From the NCBI GenBank assembly GCA_029255685.2, contig CM055311.2, forward strand, positions 2,652,269 through 2,716,268: 64,000 nucleotides of DNA. The letters run 5' to 3'. The notes below the pieces were generated by a model that saw only the letters and a program-made list of their open reading frames with translations, was not told where the DNA came from and did not search any database. Below are positions 54,345 through 64,000 of the stretch, piece after piece. Position numbers and translations under genes: made by a program. The DNA is from Silene conica (taxonomy: Eukaryota; Streptophyta; Magnoliopsida; Caryophyllales; Caryophyllaceae). Position 1 is the first letter of the stretch, and each line of letters starts with the position of its first letter.

Positions 54345-57300
54345 GAACGATCCTCAGGCCTAAACCAAATGAATGATAATGAACGTAGTAAGAGTCTAAT
54401 AAAATGAACCCCGAGATCAAACTGATAGGAGCCCCAAAAAGGAACGGGATGAGTTAGGGCCCCCTCACACCAAACCATGGGCCCTTTCGGTTCTGTCTCG
54501 GGAACCCAATGAGAGTAATTGAAGAGTGGGGTAGATTATATAGTGACCTAGTTATCTTGTTCTAACGTTCTTGCAGGAGAAGAATGAGGTAAGTAATACG
54601 TGAGTTATACTTAATGATGTGCGTTGGAAAGATATGTGTGATATGAAATGTGGACCAAGCTAGATGATTGAATTGAAATTTTAAGAGTTGGGAGGTGTAA
54701 GTGTTGAGCAATGGTTATAGTGATGTGATCATAGTATGTTGGTGTTTGGAATGTTCATATGATATATGGTTATTAAAATTACTGTCTTAGCTATGTAATT
54801 TATTAGTTGGTATTTGGATATGAACGATCAAACTTACATATTATTAACCCACGTCTAGGAATATGCAGAATGTGTTGCCCCAAGCCATGAATGAGATGTA
54901 GTTATGTGTTACAGTTGTAAATATTGAGTTATTTAGTTGATTCTACTTTCAGTTTCAAAATCTTACCGAGTTCTAGGTGGCAGTTAAAGTTTGAATGATG
55001 CATACATGCTAATATGGTGGTGTCTACACTTCAAATGTCATGTCAACATGTTTTGGAAAAAAATAATGGTTACATTTAAATGTGATAGTGTGAAGTGAAT
55101 TTAAAGAACAAATTTTGATAAAATTTCAGAATGTTACCTTGCTTGCCAGAGCTGTCTTTTAAAATATGTTCATATGTGTATGAAAATTTTATGTATGATA
55201 ACCTTCCAATTTGGTTTTACAATGTTTTGGGCTTCATGTTAATAGGAGTTATATTTTGAGAGAAACAAATCTTTTAGTTGACAGTGGTCAAATTGTACTA
55301 CACAGTTCCATTTTGACCCATGTTTTGTAAAGGAAGTCATTTAAAACGTGTTTTCTTTTATGTATAACTCCAACTCCACTGTTTGGAATATTCGTTCGAG
55401 TTTTCAAAATGATAAGCCATGTAAAATTTTATCGAGTTGTTATTTACTTGCGATTTTTGCAAGTTGCTTAATTTTCGGATGAATTGTTGTAAGTTCCTGT
55501 CCAGACCAATTGAGTTGTGAAAATTGTTATAAATAATTCCCATGAGATATGCATTCGATTCTCTTTCCTATAGCTAGCTAATTCATTTTTTTTTTTTTTT
55601 TTCTTCTTTTTTTTCTAAAAACTATAATAGCTCGCAAGACAGCTAAGCGGTTATTTAATTACGATTTTGTAAGTTGTTGCCTAATGTTTAATTGGTGGAG
55701 TTGTGAGTTATGTAAGTTTCATATAAAAGTTTAATCAAAGGTGAATCTACGATATAACCACGTGACATCTTGTCATGGCACTAGTAACATGAATAATAGG
55801 AGTGTAATGAATATGAACCTTACCATATGATAATGTAACCTTGCACATTTCATCAAGTTCACATAAGATAGTTCTACTATACATACAGACGCTCTTATTT
55901 TCTAGGGATATGACGTCAGAACAATTATGTGGTATTCATATGTATTGTTAAAATTGTGTTTACCAGAGAAGAGTCTTGCCAAGTAGTAGAATGAAATTTA
56001 ACTGGTAAGCTTTTGGCATGATATAGCAATCTAATTGATATACGTACGTAGCTATGATTATGTTGAACAATGTGATTCTTGTTGATGTTTTCCGTATATA
56101 AATGGTACATCTTTGTCTAGATCCCTGCGACAACAGTCCCTATATATTCTCCAAGTTTACTGTTATGCCATAATATGAATTGCATATTGCTATGTCCCAA
56201 ATCTGCTCACAATATATTGAATTATTAATTAATTGACATGTAATTGATGGAAGTACTAGTCTTGAGAATTCTTTTATCTATTTATTAATTTTTTTTTTAT
56301 TTATTATCAATCAAACTCTCATAGTACATGAACTACAAGAACAATGTTTTAGTAAAGAAAAGTCAGAATGTATCTGTGTAGCCTGGTTGCGATCTTTATC
56401 TTGTAAAATTGTCTTTTGACTCGTACTTATAAGTTGTCACAAATTATTACCTTAATGTTTCAAAAGTTTCAACATGTTTTCAAAGTGATGATTATCCATG
56501 GTAATGCTTGATGTTTTGGGAATCATAGTGATCGCTTGCGGCATGGCAAATTCTGTAGCTACCTGTTGATGAAAAATTGCCCGAATGTTTAATTGTTGCG
56601 CAGTGTATAAAACCCTTACGTGATGTTTTAATAGTTTCATGATAAAGGATGTAATGCGAGTGGACGGGAAATGTACCTACGTGATGTTGTTAACTTGTCG
56701 ATATCTGAGAATGTTGAACGGTCTTGTAAGTCTATGATTTGTGTATATTTTGTGAAACATGTCAATGCTCCATGTTTAATTACGTTCATTAAATTTTGCT
56801 CTATGTCTTTTCCTAAAATATGATTTTGCTTCTATGTTATGATTATGAGCATGAAACGTTTGAATTTGTCAATTATGAACTATGAGCTTCTTGATTGTTT
56901 ATATCGTGGTAACTCCCTTAGCTCTGTGTTAAAATTTTAAGGGTATGTAAGTGTAGCTACTCTGACTTTGTTTTACTGTGTAACACGGTTCTACCGATCC
57001 TAATACTCTTATTATTGATGGAGGGTATATGTTTTCATGATAATTGATATGAGTTTCTTACGAGTGCTTATTGGAGTTGAATATTAGTAATTGTTATTCT
57101 ATTTTGCTAGTTAATATTTTCTGTTCATAAGATAATTCTTTTGTTTGTGAGACGGCTTGAGTTGTGATCTGGGATGGGTAAACTTTTGGTAATTGATTAT
57201 TTTGTGTTATGTATAATAATTCTGTATTAGATTCGTCTGGTATGGTGTACAAGTTCTTGTTTCATGAACTGTGGAATCGTAAGTCTACATACAAACGTGT

Positions 57301-58071
57301 CAATGAAATTGGTTAAGATACGTACTTTTGCATGTCAATTAGCTGATGGGATAGAGTTTGATGGGATAGAGTTGCTCGTGAGCTTAGAACAAAGACCATG
57401 ATTGATTTTGTACTGAGATTGAGTTTGCAGTTCAGTGTCTTATCGAGTTGTCGCATTCTTTGACCTTGACTCGTGGGTGAGTAGCTTGGAGTTTTACTAT
57501 CTAAGCGTTGAGCAGTTCCTTTCATGGAACATTTGCCAGTATTGATATTGCAATCGAGATGAGAATTGGTTACTGGCATTGAGATATGAGTTGTTAGGCC
57601 GTTGTGCCACGCTGTGTTTACGGTCAAGGGTGGCACTGGTTATTGAGTTATATTCTGAGTTGAAATCGATATTGAGATGGAATTATTGATTTGCGGTTTT
57701 ATTCCGCCAGTTTCACTCACCCCTTGTCTCTGGTCTTAGTTTTCGACGATGATGAGGATACGATACTTGGTTACTTGGAGTAATATATTAAGAGATAGAG
57801 TAATGAGTAAGACGGAGTAAGGAGCTGGAAATTTTACAATGAGGTTGCGGGGACGTAACCATGTTTTAAGGAGGATAGGATTTTAAATCTCAATTCTTAT
57901 GATATGGTTGATGTTATGACATGGCTAATTGGTGTGTTGTAATTATTGGAATATACTTAATAATCTTAATTACTTCTGTTATTCTAATTATTTCTTCTAT
58001 GCACTACATTGTGATTCGTTAAGTGTCATGCCCTGTGATTCGTTAAGTGTCATGCCCCTTTTGGCGATGTG
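54345..58071 (+). other. Non-coding internal region of element D
   Basis: About 3.7 kb of AT-rich sequence with stops in all frames. No Gag, RT, RNase H or integrase motif was found. It contains a T tract (about 55588-55601). A 22-bp tandem duplication ('gattcgttaagtgtcatgcc') lies at its end, about 58012-58053. Confidence 0.7.
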
Positions 58072-58463
58072 TAAACTTTGGGGACAAAGTTTCTTAAGGG
58101 AGATGGAATGTAACATTTCACGCTTTGAAGTTTATATAAGTTCTACTTGTGTCCTTTTGTGCTAGTTTGGGTTTCTTTTCTTTACGGGCAGCGAACTTCG
58201 GGACGAAGTTCATTTTAAGGGGGGAAGACTGTAATACCCCGTATTTTCGTAGTTCGTAAAGATAAATTATTTTATAATTTATCGAGACGAGGTATAATAA
58301 TATTTTATTCGATACGTATGTGCTAATTGTTATAATATTTATTTTGGGTATGAGGTGTACGTGGGAGTATTGGACGTATGCGTGATATATGTTTGAGTAT
58401 GAGTACGGCAATATAAGTTTAGGGTTGAACTTCGGGACGAAGTTCATTTTAAGGGGGGAAGAC
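58072..58463 (+). repeat. Three successive hairpin / polypurine tract / LTR-start modules at the 3' end of element D
   Basis: Module 1: hairpin AAACTTTG-CAAAGTTT (58072-58091), purine run, then TGTAACATTTCACG (58108). Module 2: hairpin GAACTTCG-CGAAGTTC (58193-58211), AAGGGGGGAAGAC, then TGTAATACCCCG (58230). Module 3: the same hairpin (58427-58445), AAGGGGGGAAGAC, then the real LTR TGTAATACCTCG (58464). Modules 2 and 3 are identical for about 45 bp. Confidence 0.85.
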
Positions 58464-59404
58464 TGTAATACCTCGTATTTTATTATGATATTTATTGTTT
58501 AAATTAACGTATTGATCGTATTTGAAAATTTGTATTCGATAACTGATTTAGCGAATATATTATACCTCACCTTTTTGAGTAGGACTCGGGTTGTGATATT
58601 ATAAGTTAACCCGAGACTTAAATAGTATAAATTCGTCATTATGTTATGATCGTGTTATACTAATCCCTATCGTAAATGTATCGACTAAGCAAATATAATG
58701 TTACGTGTTATTTTTATACATCGCGTGGGGTTGGTTCGTAGTAATTAAGACGAAGATCGTATGGAAATGGGTCAAGTTCCACGTCCTTTTAACCGGCCTA
58801 GAAATTTATAAACCATGACAAACATATCTCTTTTACGTTGTTCATTACCCCGACCCCCAACTTCAAAACCCTAAACCATTCTATCATCCTTTCATCAACC
58901 TGTGACGGCTGCGTGAGAACGGAAGAGGGAGGGAGTCACGGTGGTGGTCAAGGGCGGTGTCAGGGACACGTTACACTATCTCAGGCAAGGTCAAGGTGAG
59001 CCTCTCGATTCGTTTTCCGTTTCGATTTGTTTTCTTTTCTACGTTGTCATGGTAGGGTTGTCACCACGGTTGAGTCGCCGTGAGGGTGGGTTAGGGTTAG
59101 TCGCCGTGAGGGTGAGTGCAGGGGTTGTCGGTGGTGTCTAGGGGGTGTCGATGGCAGGTCTGTGGTTACGGTGGTGAGAGTGCAGGAGGTAGGTCTGTTT
59201 GCGTGGTCTGGTTCTTCGCGTCGGTGCTGGTCGGTGGTCTGGTGGTGTGTTGGCGGAGTGGCCGGTGTATGTGGGTGTCTGGGTTGGTGGTTGTCGGTGG
59301 TGGGGAAGGTGATAGGTGGCGGCTAAGGGTCTGTTTAGGGGGGGTCAGCTGGGTCGCGATGGGCAGTAGACGTAGGGGTTACAATTGTGGGTTTTACGGG
59401 TTAC

Positions 59405-59456
<52 letters not shown>

Positions 59457-60579
59457 TTTGTGGGTGTTATTATTACTACTTATTATCTTTATTATTATTA
59501 CTTATTATTGTTATCATTCTTAGTGTCGATGTCGTTACAACCGTGATTAGTGTTTAGTATTCGTTAGTAATGCGTGTCACCATCACTTTTGGTTACGGTT
59601 TTATGTTAATCGAAGTATGAGTCGGGAAAGCTAACGAGTCATAATAATTTCTACTTTGGGAAAGTTTCTATTTTTGGAAACTTTCCATTTATAGAAAGTT
59701 CTATTTATGGTAAGTGTGGGTTGTTTATGGGTTCGGGAAGTTTATTAATTCGTTACGAATACGTGTTTAGGTAGCGGTTTTCGCGTGGAACTTTCCTAGC
59801 GAGCTTTGGATTTATCTGCGCTTCTGAAATTCGAGGTAGGGGAAATTACTACACGTATAATAATGATTATCTACTTGGTTGATTGATCTCAAACGTGATT
59901 ATTTTACATTATCGTATGATTGGAATATTGTGTTATTTGTTTTTATAATTCTGTGATACGATATGTGGTGATGAGAAATGGGTGTTGTGATCAGTGCGGA
60001 GTTTATTTGGCGTTGGATCGCTGCGGAGTTTATTTGGCGTTGGATCGGTGCGGAGTTAATGGCCTTGGGAGCGGTGCGGCGTTAATGGCCTTGGGAGCGG
60101 TGCGGAGTTAATGGCCTTGGGAGCGGTGCGGAGTTATTGGCCTTGTGATCGGTGCGGAGAAGGGATGATTGAATTGCTATATATATATATATATATATAT
60201 ATATGATATTGTTGGCTTATTTATTTTCCTCTACTCAACCTCGTGGTTGACCCTGTGTATTCGTGATCACCTGTGATGAACCAATTTATTGGGGAGCAGA
60301 TTGACAGGTGCTTGAGACTACGGGAGCTAAGGGAAGGGAGAGCTTGGATCCGGACCAGACTAGAGTCTAGATCACTATAGTCGTTTTGTCATGAGTTGTA
60401 CCTTTTTGTTTTAGACAGTTTTGAAGACGGTTGTAAGAACTTGTTATTGAGTTTAACATTTAATAATAAAGTACTGTTATCTTTCCTTTGTACCTACTGC
60501 CTCGGGAAACCGAGATGGTAACACTCTTATTTATCTGGGGAGTCCTAGTACAGGCCCTTAAATAAACGGGGGTGTTACA
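58464..60579 (+). repeat. 3' LTR of element D (2116 bp)
   Basis: Uninterrupted copy of the LTR, TGTAATACC to GTGTTACA, followed by caatc (60580-60584). It includes a longer (TTA)n run (59402-59456), the gcggtgcggag minisatellite and an AT run (60178-60204). Confidence 0.94.
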
Positions 60580-60712
60580 CAATCTGTCCCGGTGATATGT
60601 GTTTAGCCCAAATTATGCAATTGTCAACTTGGGCCCAACAGAGAAAAAAAAGCAACAAAAGGCTGACGTCCCAAGAAATAGAGAAGAAATGGACTAAAGA
60701 TATCTAGTCATT

Positions 60713-61290
60713 AGTAGGGTGTTCATACGCGGTTCGGTGAACCGAACCGCATATTTAGTTCGGTTCGCACACGGTTCGGTTTGGCAAAACACCGAAACTA
60801 AACCGCACCGTTCCTAACGGTTATTTACGGTTCGGTTAACCACTTTAAAAGGTTATTTGCGGTTCGGTTACCGGTTAACCTATAAACATGCTAAATATAC
60901 TTTTTCTTTAGTTTTCGAGATTTTTATCTAGTAGTTTAATTAAATTTTTAATATTTAATTATACTAAACAATAAAGTTAATAAGTGAAAATTTAATATTA
61001 ATCATTTTGACCATTTTTGAATCTGGAAACACTTTTTAATTAAACAAAAGAACAATTTTTTATGTAGTATTTTAATTTTTTGCTTACTTTTTTGTGAACG
61101 GTTCGGTTCGCGGTTAACCTCTTTTCTAAAATTGCGAACCTCAACCGACCCTTGTCCATGATAAATTTAACGGTTCAGTTCACCGAACCGCTTTGTCAAA
61201 ACGGTTCGGTTAATCGAACCTTAAAAATGTACGGTTTTTCGATTTTTCGGTTCGGTTATTGCGGTTCGGTTTATTATGAACACCCCTACT
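60713..61290. mobile_element. Fold-back element rich in CGGTTCGGTT
   Basis: Inverted ends AGTAGGGTGTTCAT (left) and AGTAGGGGTGTTCAT (right, reverse complement) enclose 578 bp packed with CGGTTCGGTT and AACCGAACCG at both ends and an AT-rich centre. There is no coding capacity. A short direct repeat (catt) borders it, too short to name the superfamily. It resembles a common class of plant MITE. Confidence 0.65.
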
Positions 61291-61578
61291 CATTAGGTCA
61301 AAGAGCATTGCAAAGCTAACAACCCTACTCCTCAACCGCTCGCGAGATTTCAGGAGCAGGACCAAGCTAGGAGTTGACCCAGCCCTGAACCCTATATAAA
61401 CAGCAACGAACGCAAGAGCAAAACACTGTGAACGACACATTTACTTAGGCAAAAAATATATCTTAGCATTGCAATTGTAGTCTCTTTCTCTCAAGATTAT
61501 AGTGAAAAGTTGGTGGGATTCCGTCTCCCCTACGGGTGTTTCCCACATTGGGTTTTTCCGCGACATCAAAACTTCTCG
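61291..61578. other. Spacer, possibly an LTR remnant
   Basis: No gene. The stretch at 61500-61570 ('ggattccgtctcccctacgg', 'cacattgggtttttccgcg') is reminiscent of the end of a Copia LTR, but I cannot find its start, primer site or duplication. Confidence 0.35.
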
Positions 61579-61830
61579 CACTACTACAATTGAGCACATG
61601 GGCCACGGCTAAATTCGTGGCGCAAGTACTAATTTCACGTGGCTAAAGCACTTTGCCACGGAAATACCTTCCGTGGCCCAAGTGGCCGTGGCTAACATAT
61701 AGCCACGGGGAAAACAAGAACGTGGCTAAAATTATATTTTAGCCATAAATTCTCACGAGACTAATAATTCCCGTGGCCAAAAATTAATTCTCCTGGCCAA
61801 AATTATTCCCGTGGCAAACAAAAAAATAAA
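61579..61830. mobile_element. CACTA terminal fragment with GCCACGG subterminal repeats
   Basis: Begins CACTACTACAATTGAG, a CACTA-type terminus, followed by many copies of CCACGG/CCGTGG (as in gccacggctaa and cgtggctaaa) in both orientations within 250 bp. No matching right end is found before 62600, so it is a fragment or its other end has decayed. The subterminal motif differs from the GCGACGG family at 36897-41031. Confidence 0.6.
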
Positions 61831-61897
61831 AAATAAATAAACAAAATGTAAAATGTTATTTTTTAATTGTAATGAAAATATTTTCACATATGAAATC

Positions 61898-62062
61898 TTT
61901 TTTTTTGGTCTAAACCAGGGTGTCCACTGTCGACAACGGTGCATAATCCCCTCGGCGTGGGTGCTCTCACCAGCTAGCCAAAGAGTTGCTCCAATGCCAT
62001 GGGTAGGGATCGAACCCCTGACCTCATGGTTAAGGGATGAGGTGAGCAACCACCACAACAAA
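61898..62062 (-). mobile_element. SINE-like sequence
   Basis: On the minus strand it reads from about 62062 to a terminal A run (61906-61898). An internal GGGGTTCGATCCC (62018-62006) matches a polymerase III B box and lies about 30-35 bases after a poorly matching A-box region. Length (about 165 bp), B box and 3' A run suggest a tRNA-derived SINE. No target duplication was confirmed. Confidence 0.5.
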
Positions 62063-62610
62063 CACATTTGGTTAGATTTGGAATCTTGTCAAGCTTTAAT
62101 CCTTGTTTGGCTAGTTATCTCAACTTACAAGTCATTCACTCCTAAGCACGCTTAACTGTGGAGTTCTTACGATGAGCTACCGAAATTGAAACTTAAGCTT
62201 ATTGATATAGTTAACACTTTGAAACCTTTTAAAATTATATTCTTTTCTTTCTAAATTACCTTCACTATTATTTTTGCGAAAAAAATATTATTTTTCTCAA
62301 ATTACTCGAGTTTTCAATGGTGACCTTCCGACTAATGATTCTCGGGTCAATTTTTGCCCGAGTCAACAAAACCATTTTCTCCAAACTATTTAATCAAATT
62401 TTCCTTATATTTTTTCCCTAATATATATATTTTTTTGTTTTCATTTGTCGGCATTTTTATTTTATTTTAATTCTCTTTTATCCATTTTTTCATATATTTT
62501 TCCACACAAATACTATTTGTAAAATCGTCATATTTGTAACGAAAAACAATTTAATCACTTTTTACTAAATAATGATCACTTTTGAATAATGATTACATAT
62601 GGGTATCAAT
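62063..62610. other. AT-rich spacer
   Basis: No gene or repeat structure recognised. It ends with the bases just before the Copia LTR (tcaat), a possible target duplication whose partner is outside the window. Confidence 0.5.
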
Positions 62611-63870
62611 TGTTGGGAAATGTGTCCTCAACAATAGTGCGATCACGTAATTAAATCTCATAACAAGAATGCGTAAGGGATGATACGATTTTATATTAGT
62701 CAACTGACCAACATTAATCGGTAATGATTGGCTAGCTAGAGTTTGACATTACTGTCGTATGACGGTGGTGGTCAGTTGATCCCTTTAGGTCACACCTTTA
62801 GGACAATTCCCTTAATTGATAAAGTGATCAAATGTATATTGATACGATTTGATCATAATTCCTTAAACTCGTATATCGAGAAATCAGAGGTTAAATCTTA
62901 TTGTAAGATTTATGTTTAAAATTGAAACGTGTCAATTGTTAAACAAGTAAACGATATTTTATAATATCGTAATTAGAATGAATTGGGTTATAATTATTAC
63001 AAAAGTTGTAAATCGTGTTGACGATTATTATAAGTGACCATTTTACATTTAGTAATTTCGAATTACTTGTCAACTTGATAAATGAGATTTATTAATTTAT
63101 GAATAATATTTATTTGATAAATATGTATGATTAAATTAAAACAATTGTTATATTTTGACATATTGTATGTCACATAACATGAAATTGTAAGGTTGATAAA
63201 ATTGTAAAATAAGGTCCATTTTGTATGTGTATGTGCCGGTTTTGTAAGGCTCTTTTATGGGGTGTTTTATGTGGGTATTATTATCTTAATTACCCAACAA
63301 ACATAATCATTAAGGTGACCTTGGAACTAATACCTATGGCCACCCTAATGACTTAGAAAAGGGTGAATGTTCCCCTTGTTCTTCCCCATGAACCCGGCCA
63401 CCCACAAAACCCTAGCCACACCTAAATAAATATTGTGGCATGCTTGCAAAGTAATTCATTCCTAATACTTGTGTATTTTTCTAAGGGTAAGAAAAACAAC
63501 AACAAAATCCTCTAAATTATTATTGTGAGATAATAATAATACTAATAATAATAAGTTATAATATTAGTATTTATATTTTAATAAGAGAGATTAGAATTGT
63601 TTAAGGAAAACCGAATCTTGATACTAGCTTATTCGAAGATTTCGGTTCATACAAGGGTTGTCTTGGTACATCTTAGAGGAGGTGTTCTTGTTGAGCATTT
63701 TGGAGATCATCCTAGCATTTGATTTGGACCGTGTGTAAGGGTTCTAAATCATTCTTATTTCCGCATTTTATTAGCATGCATAAGATCTTTATGAGTTAAT
63801 TAAAATGTTAATTACAAGGTTAGTTTAGTATGACTAAATATTTAGTTTTTGAGTAACTAAAAACCCTTCA
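62611..63870 (+). repeat. 5' LTR of a Copia-like element (1260 bp)
   Basis: Starts TGTTGGGAAATGTGTCC, ends AAACCCTTCA and is followed by a primer site. It is related to the LTRs at 1-612 and 1697-2737 in opposite orientation: both have the stretch ending in tcacacct(t/a)taggac. Several perfect short inverted repeats occur inside, for example ACGATATT with AATATCGT and TGACATA with TATGTCA. Confidence 0.8.
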
Positions 63871-63872
63871 AT

Positions 63873-63884
63873 TGGTATCGGAGC
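63873..63884 (+). promoter_or_regulatory. Primer-binding site of the right Copia-like element
   Basis: TGGTATCGGAGC begins two bases after the LTR, one base different from the standard TGGTATCAGAGC. The remaining 116 bp to the window end are the start of the internal region, with no coding sequence yet. Confidence 0.75.
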
Positions 63885-64000
63885 ATTAGGTTGTTTGCAT
63901 GCTTTCCGTTTACGTTTTTACGGAGTTATAGTGATAACAAAATAAAATTGGTTTTTCGTTTAATATAAGATATGCACGAAATAATTTGAGCATGAATACC

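Larger units (their letters stand above)
41974..60579 (+). mobile_element. Large non-coding LTR retrotransposon D (LARD-like, Tekay-type ends)
   Basis: LTRs start TGTAATACC and end GTGTTACA. Target duplication caatc lies at 41969-41973 and 60580-60584. The primer site TGGTATCAGAGC is at 54333-54344 and a polypurine tract, AAGGGGGGAAGAC, precedes 58464. The 4.1 kb internal region has no gag or pol frame, so it is a non-autonomous large retrotransposon derivative. Element C interrupts the left LTR. The LTRs are 2133 and 2116 bp without C; the differences I see are mostly microsatellite and minisatellite lengths. Confidence 0.92.

Noticed and set aside
61996..62030. The B-box sequence considered as a functional tRNA gene
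   Set aside because: No cloverleaf or good A box can be formed. A 3' A run and length favour a SINE-like element.

Overview
The window is a stretch of a repeat-rich plant nuclear genome, almost certainly a eudicot. The evidence is one plant-type RING-H2 (ATL family) gene with a spliceosomal intron, embedded in Ty3/Gypsy (Tat and Tekay lineages), Ty1/Copia, CACTA, hAT, Helitron, MITE and SINE-like sequence. I cannot name the species. There are no bacterial genes, operons or CRISPR arrays.

Host gene. Two exons on the minus strand (25952-26678 and 4665-5071) join in phase to give a complete 377-residue membrane RING-H2 protein: signal peptide, GUB_WAK and WAK-associated ectodomain, transmembrane helix, RING-H2. 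They are separated by a 20.88 kb intron that is about 89% transposons. These are a three-level nest of terminal-inverted-repeat elements (5238-7101), a Helitron (7473-11512) and a 12.6 kb Tat-derived insertion (12116-24700).

Layout. 1-2737: Copia-like element without coding capacity, running off the left edge. 3670-4440: Copia 3' relic cut by a MITE. 4665-26678: the ATL gene and its intron. 27276-41577: a second Tat element (B, target duplication taaat), whose 3' LTR carries a CACTA element (36897-41031) with an apparently intact six-exon gene. 41974-60579: large non-coding LTR element D (target duplication caatc), whose left LTR is interrupted by Tekay chromovirus C (43627-53843, target duplication gcggt). 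60713-62062: fold-back element, CACTA end and SINE-like sequence. 62611-64000: 5' LTR and primer site of a Copia element running off the right edge.

How the parts work. Tat elements A and B encode Gag-protease and Pol (RT, RNase H, a second archaeal-type RNase H, integrase) on one strand and a convergent three-exon accessory gene on the other. In A the accessory gene is open and gag-pol is broken only by a UAG. In B a frameshift and two nonsense codons break both. C encodes Gag-Pol with a chromodomain, again with one UAG between its two reading frames. D and the Copia elements have no genes and would need proteins supplied in trans.

Most unusual observations. (1) The insertion at 12116-24700 has an LTR U3 end at both outer borders with a matching 5-bp target duplication, so integrase seems to have joined a head-to-head cDNA through two U3 ends. 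(2) Each LTR of C carries ten hairpins sharing a 20-nt core but having different stems, most of them self-complementary; a second hairpin series with a CCGT apex and unrelated stems lies in the Copia element at the left edge. (3) The host gene keeps its frame and splice sites across the transposon-filled intron. All comparisons were made by eye; no alignment or database search was run.
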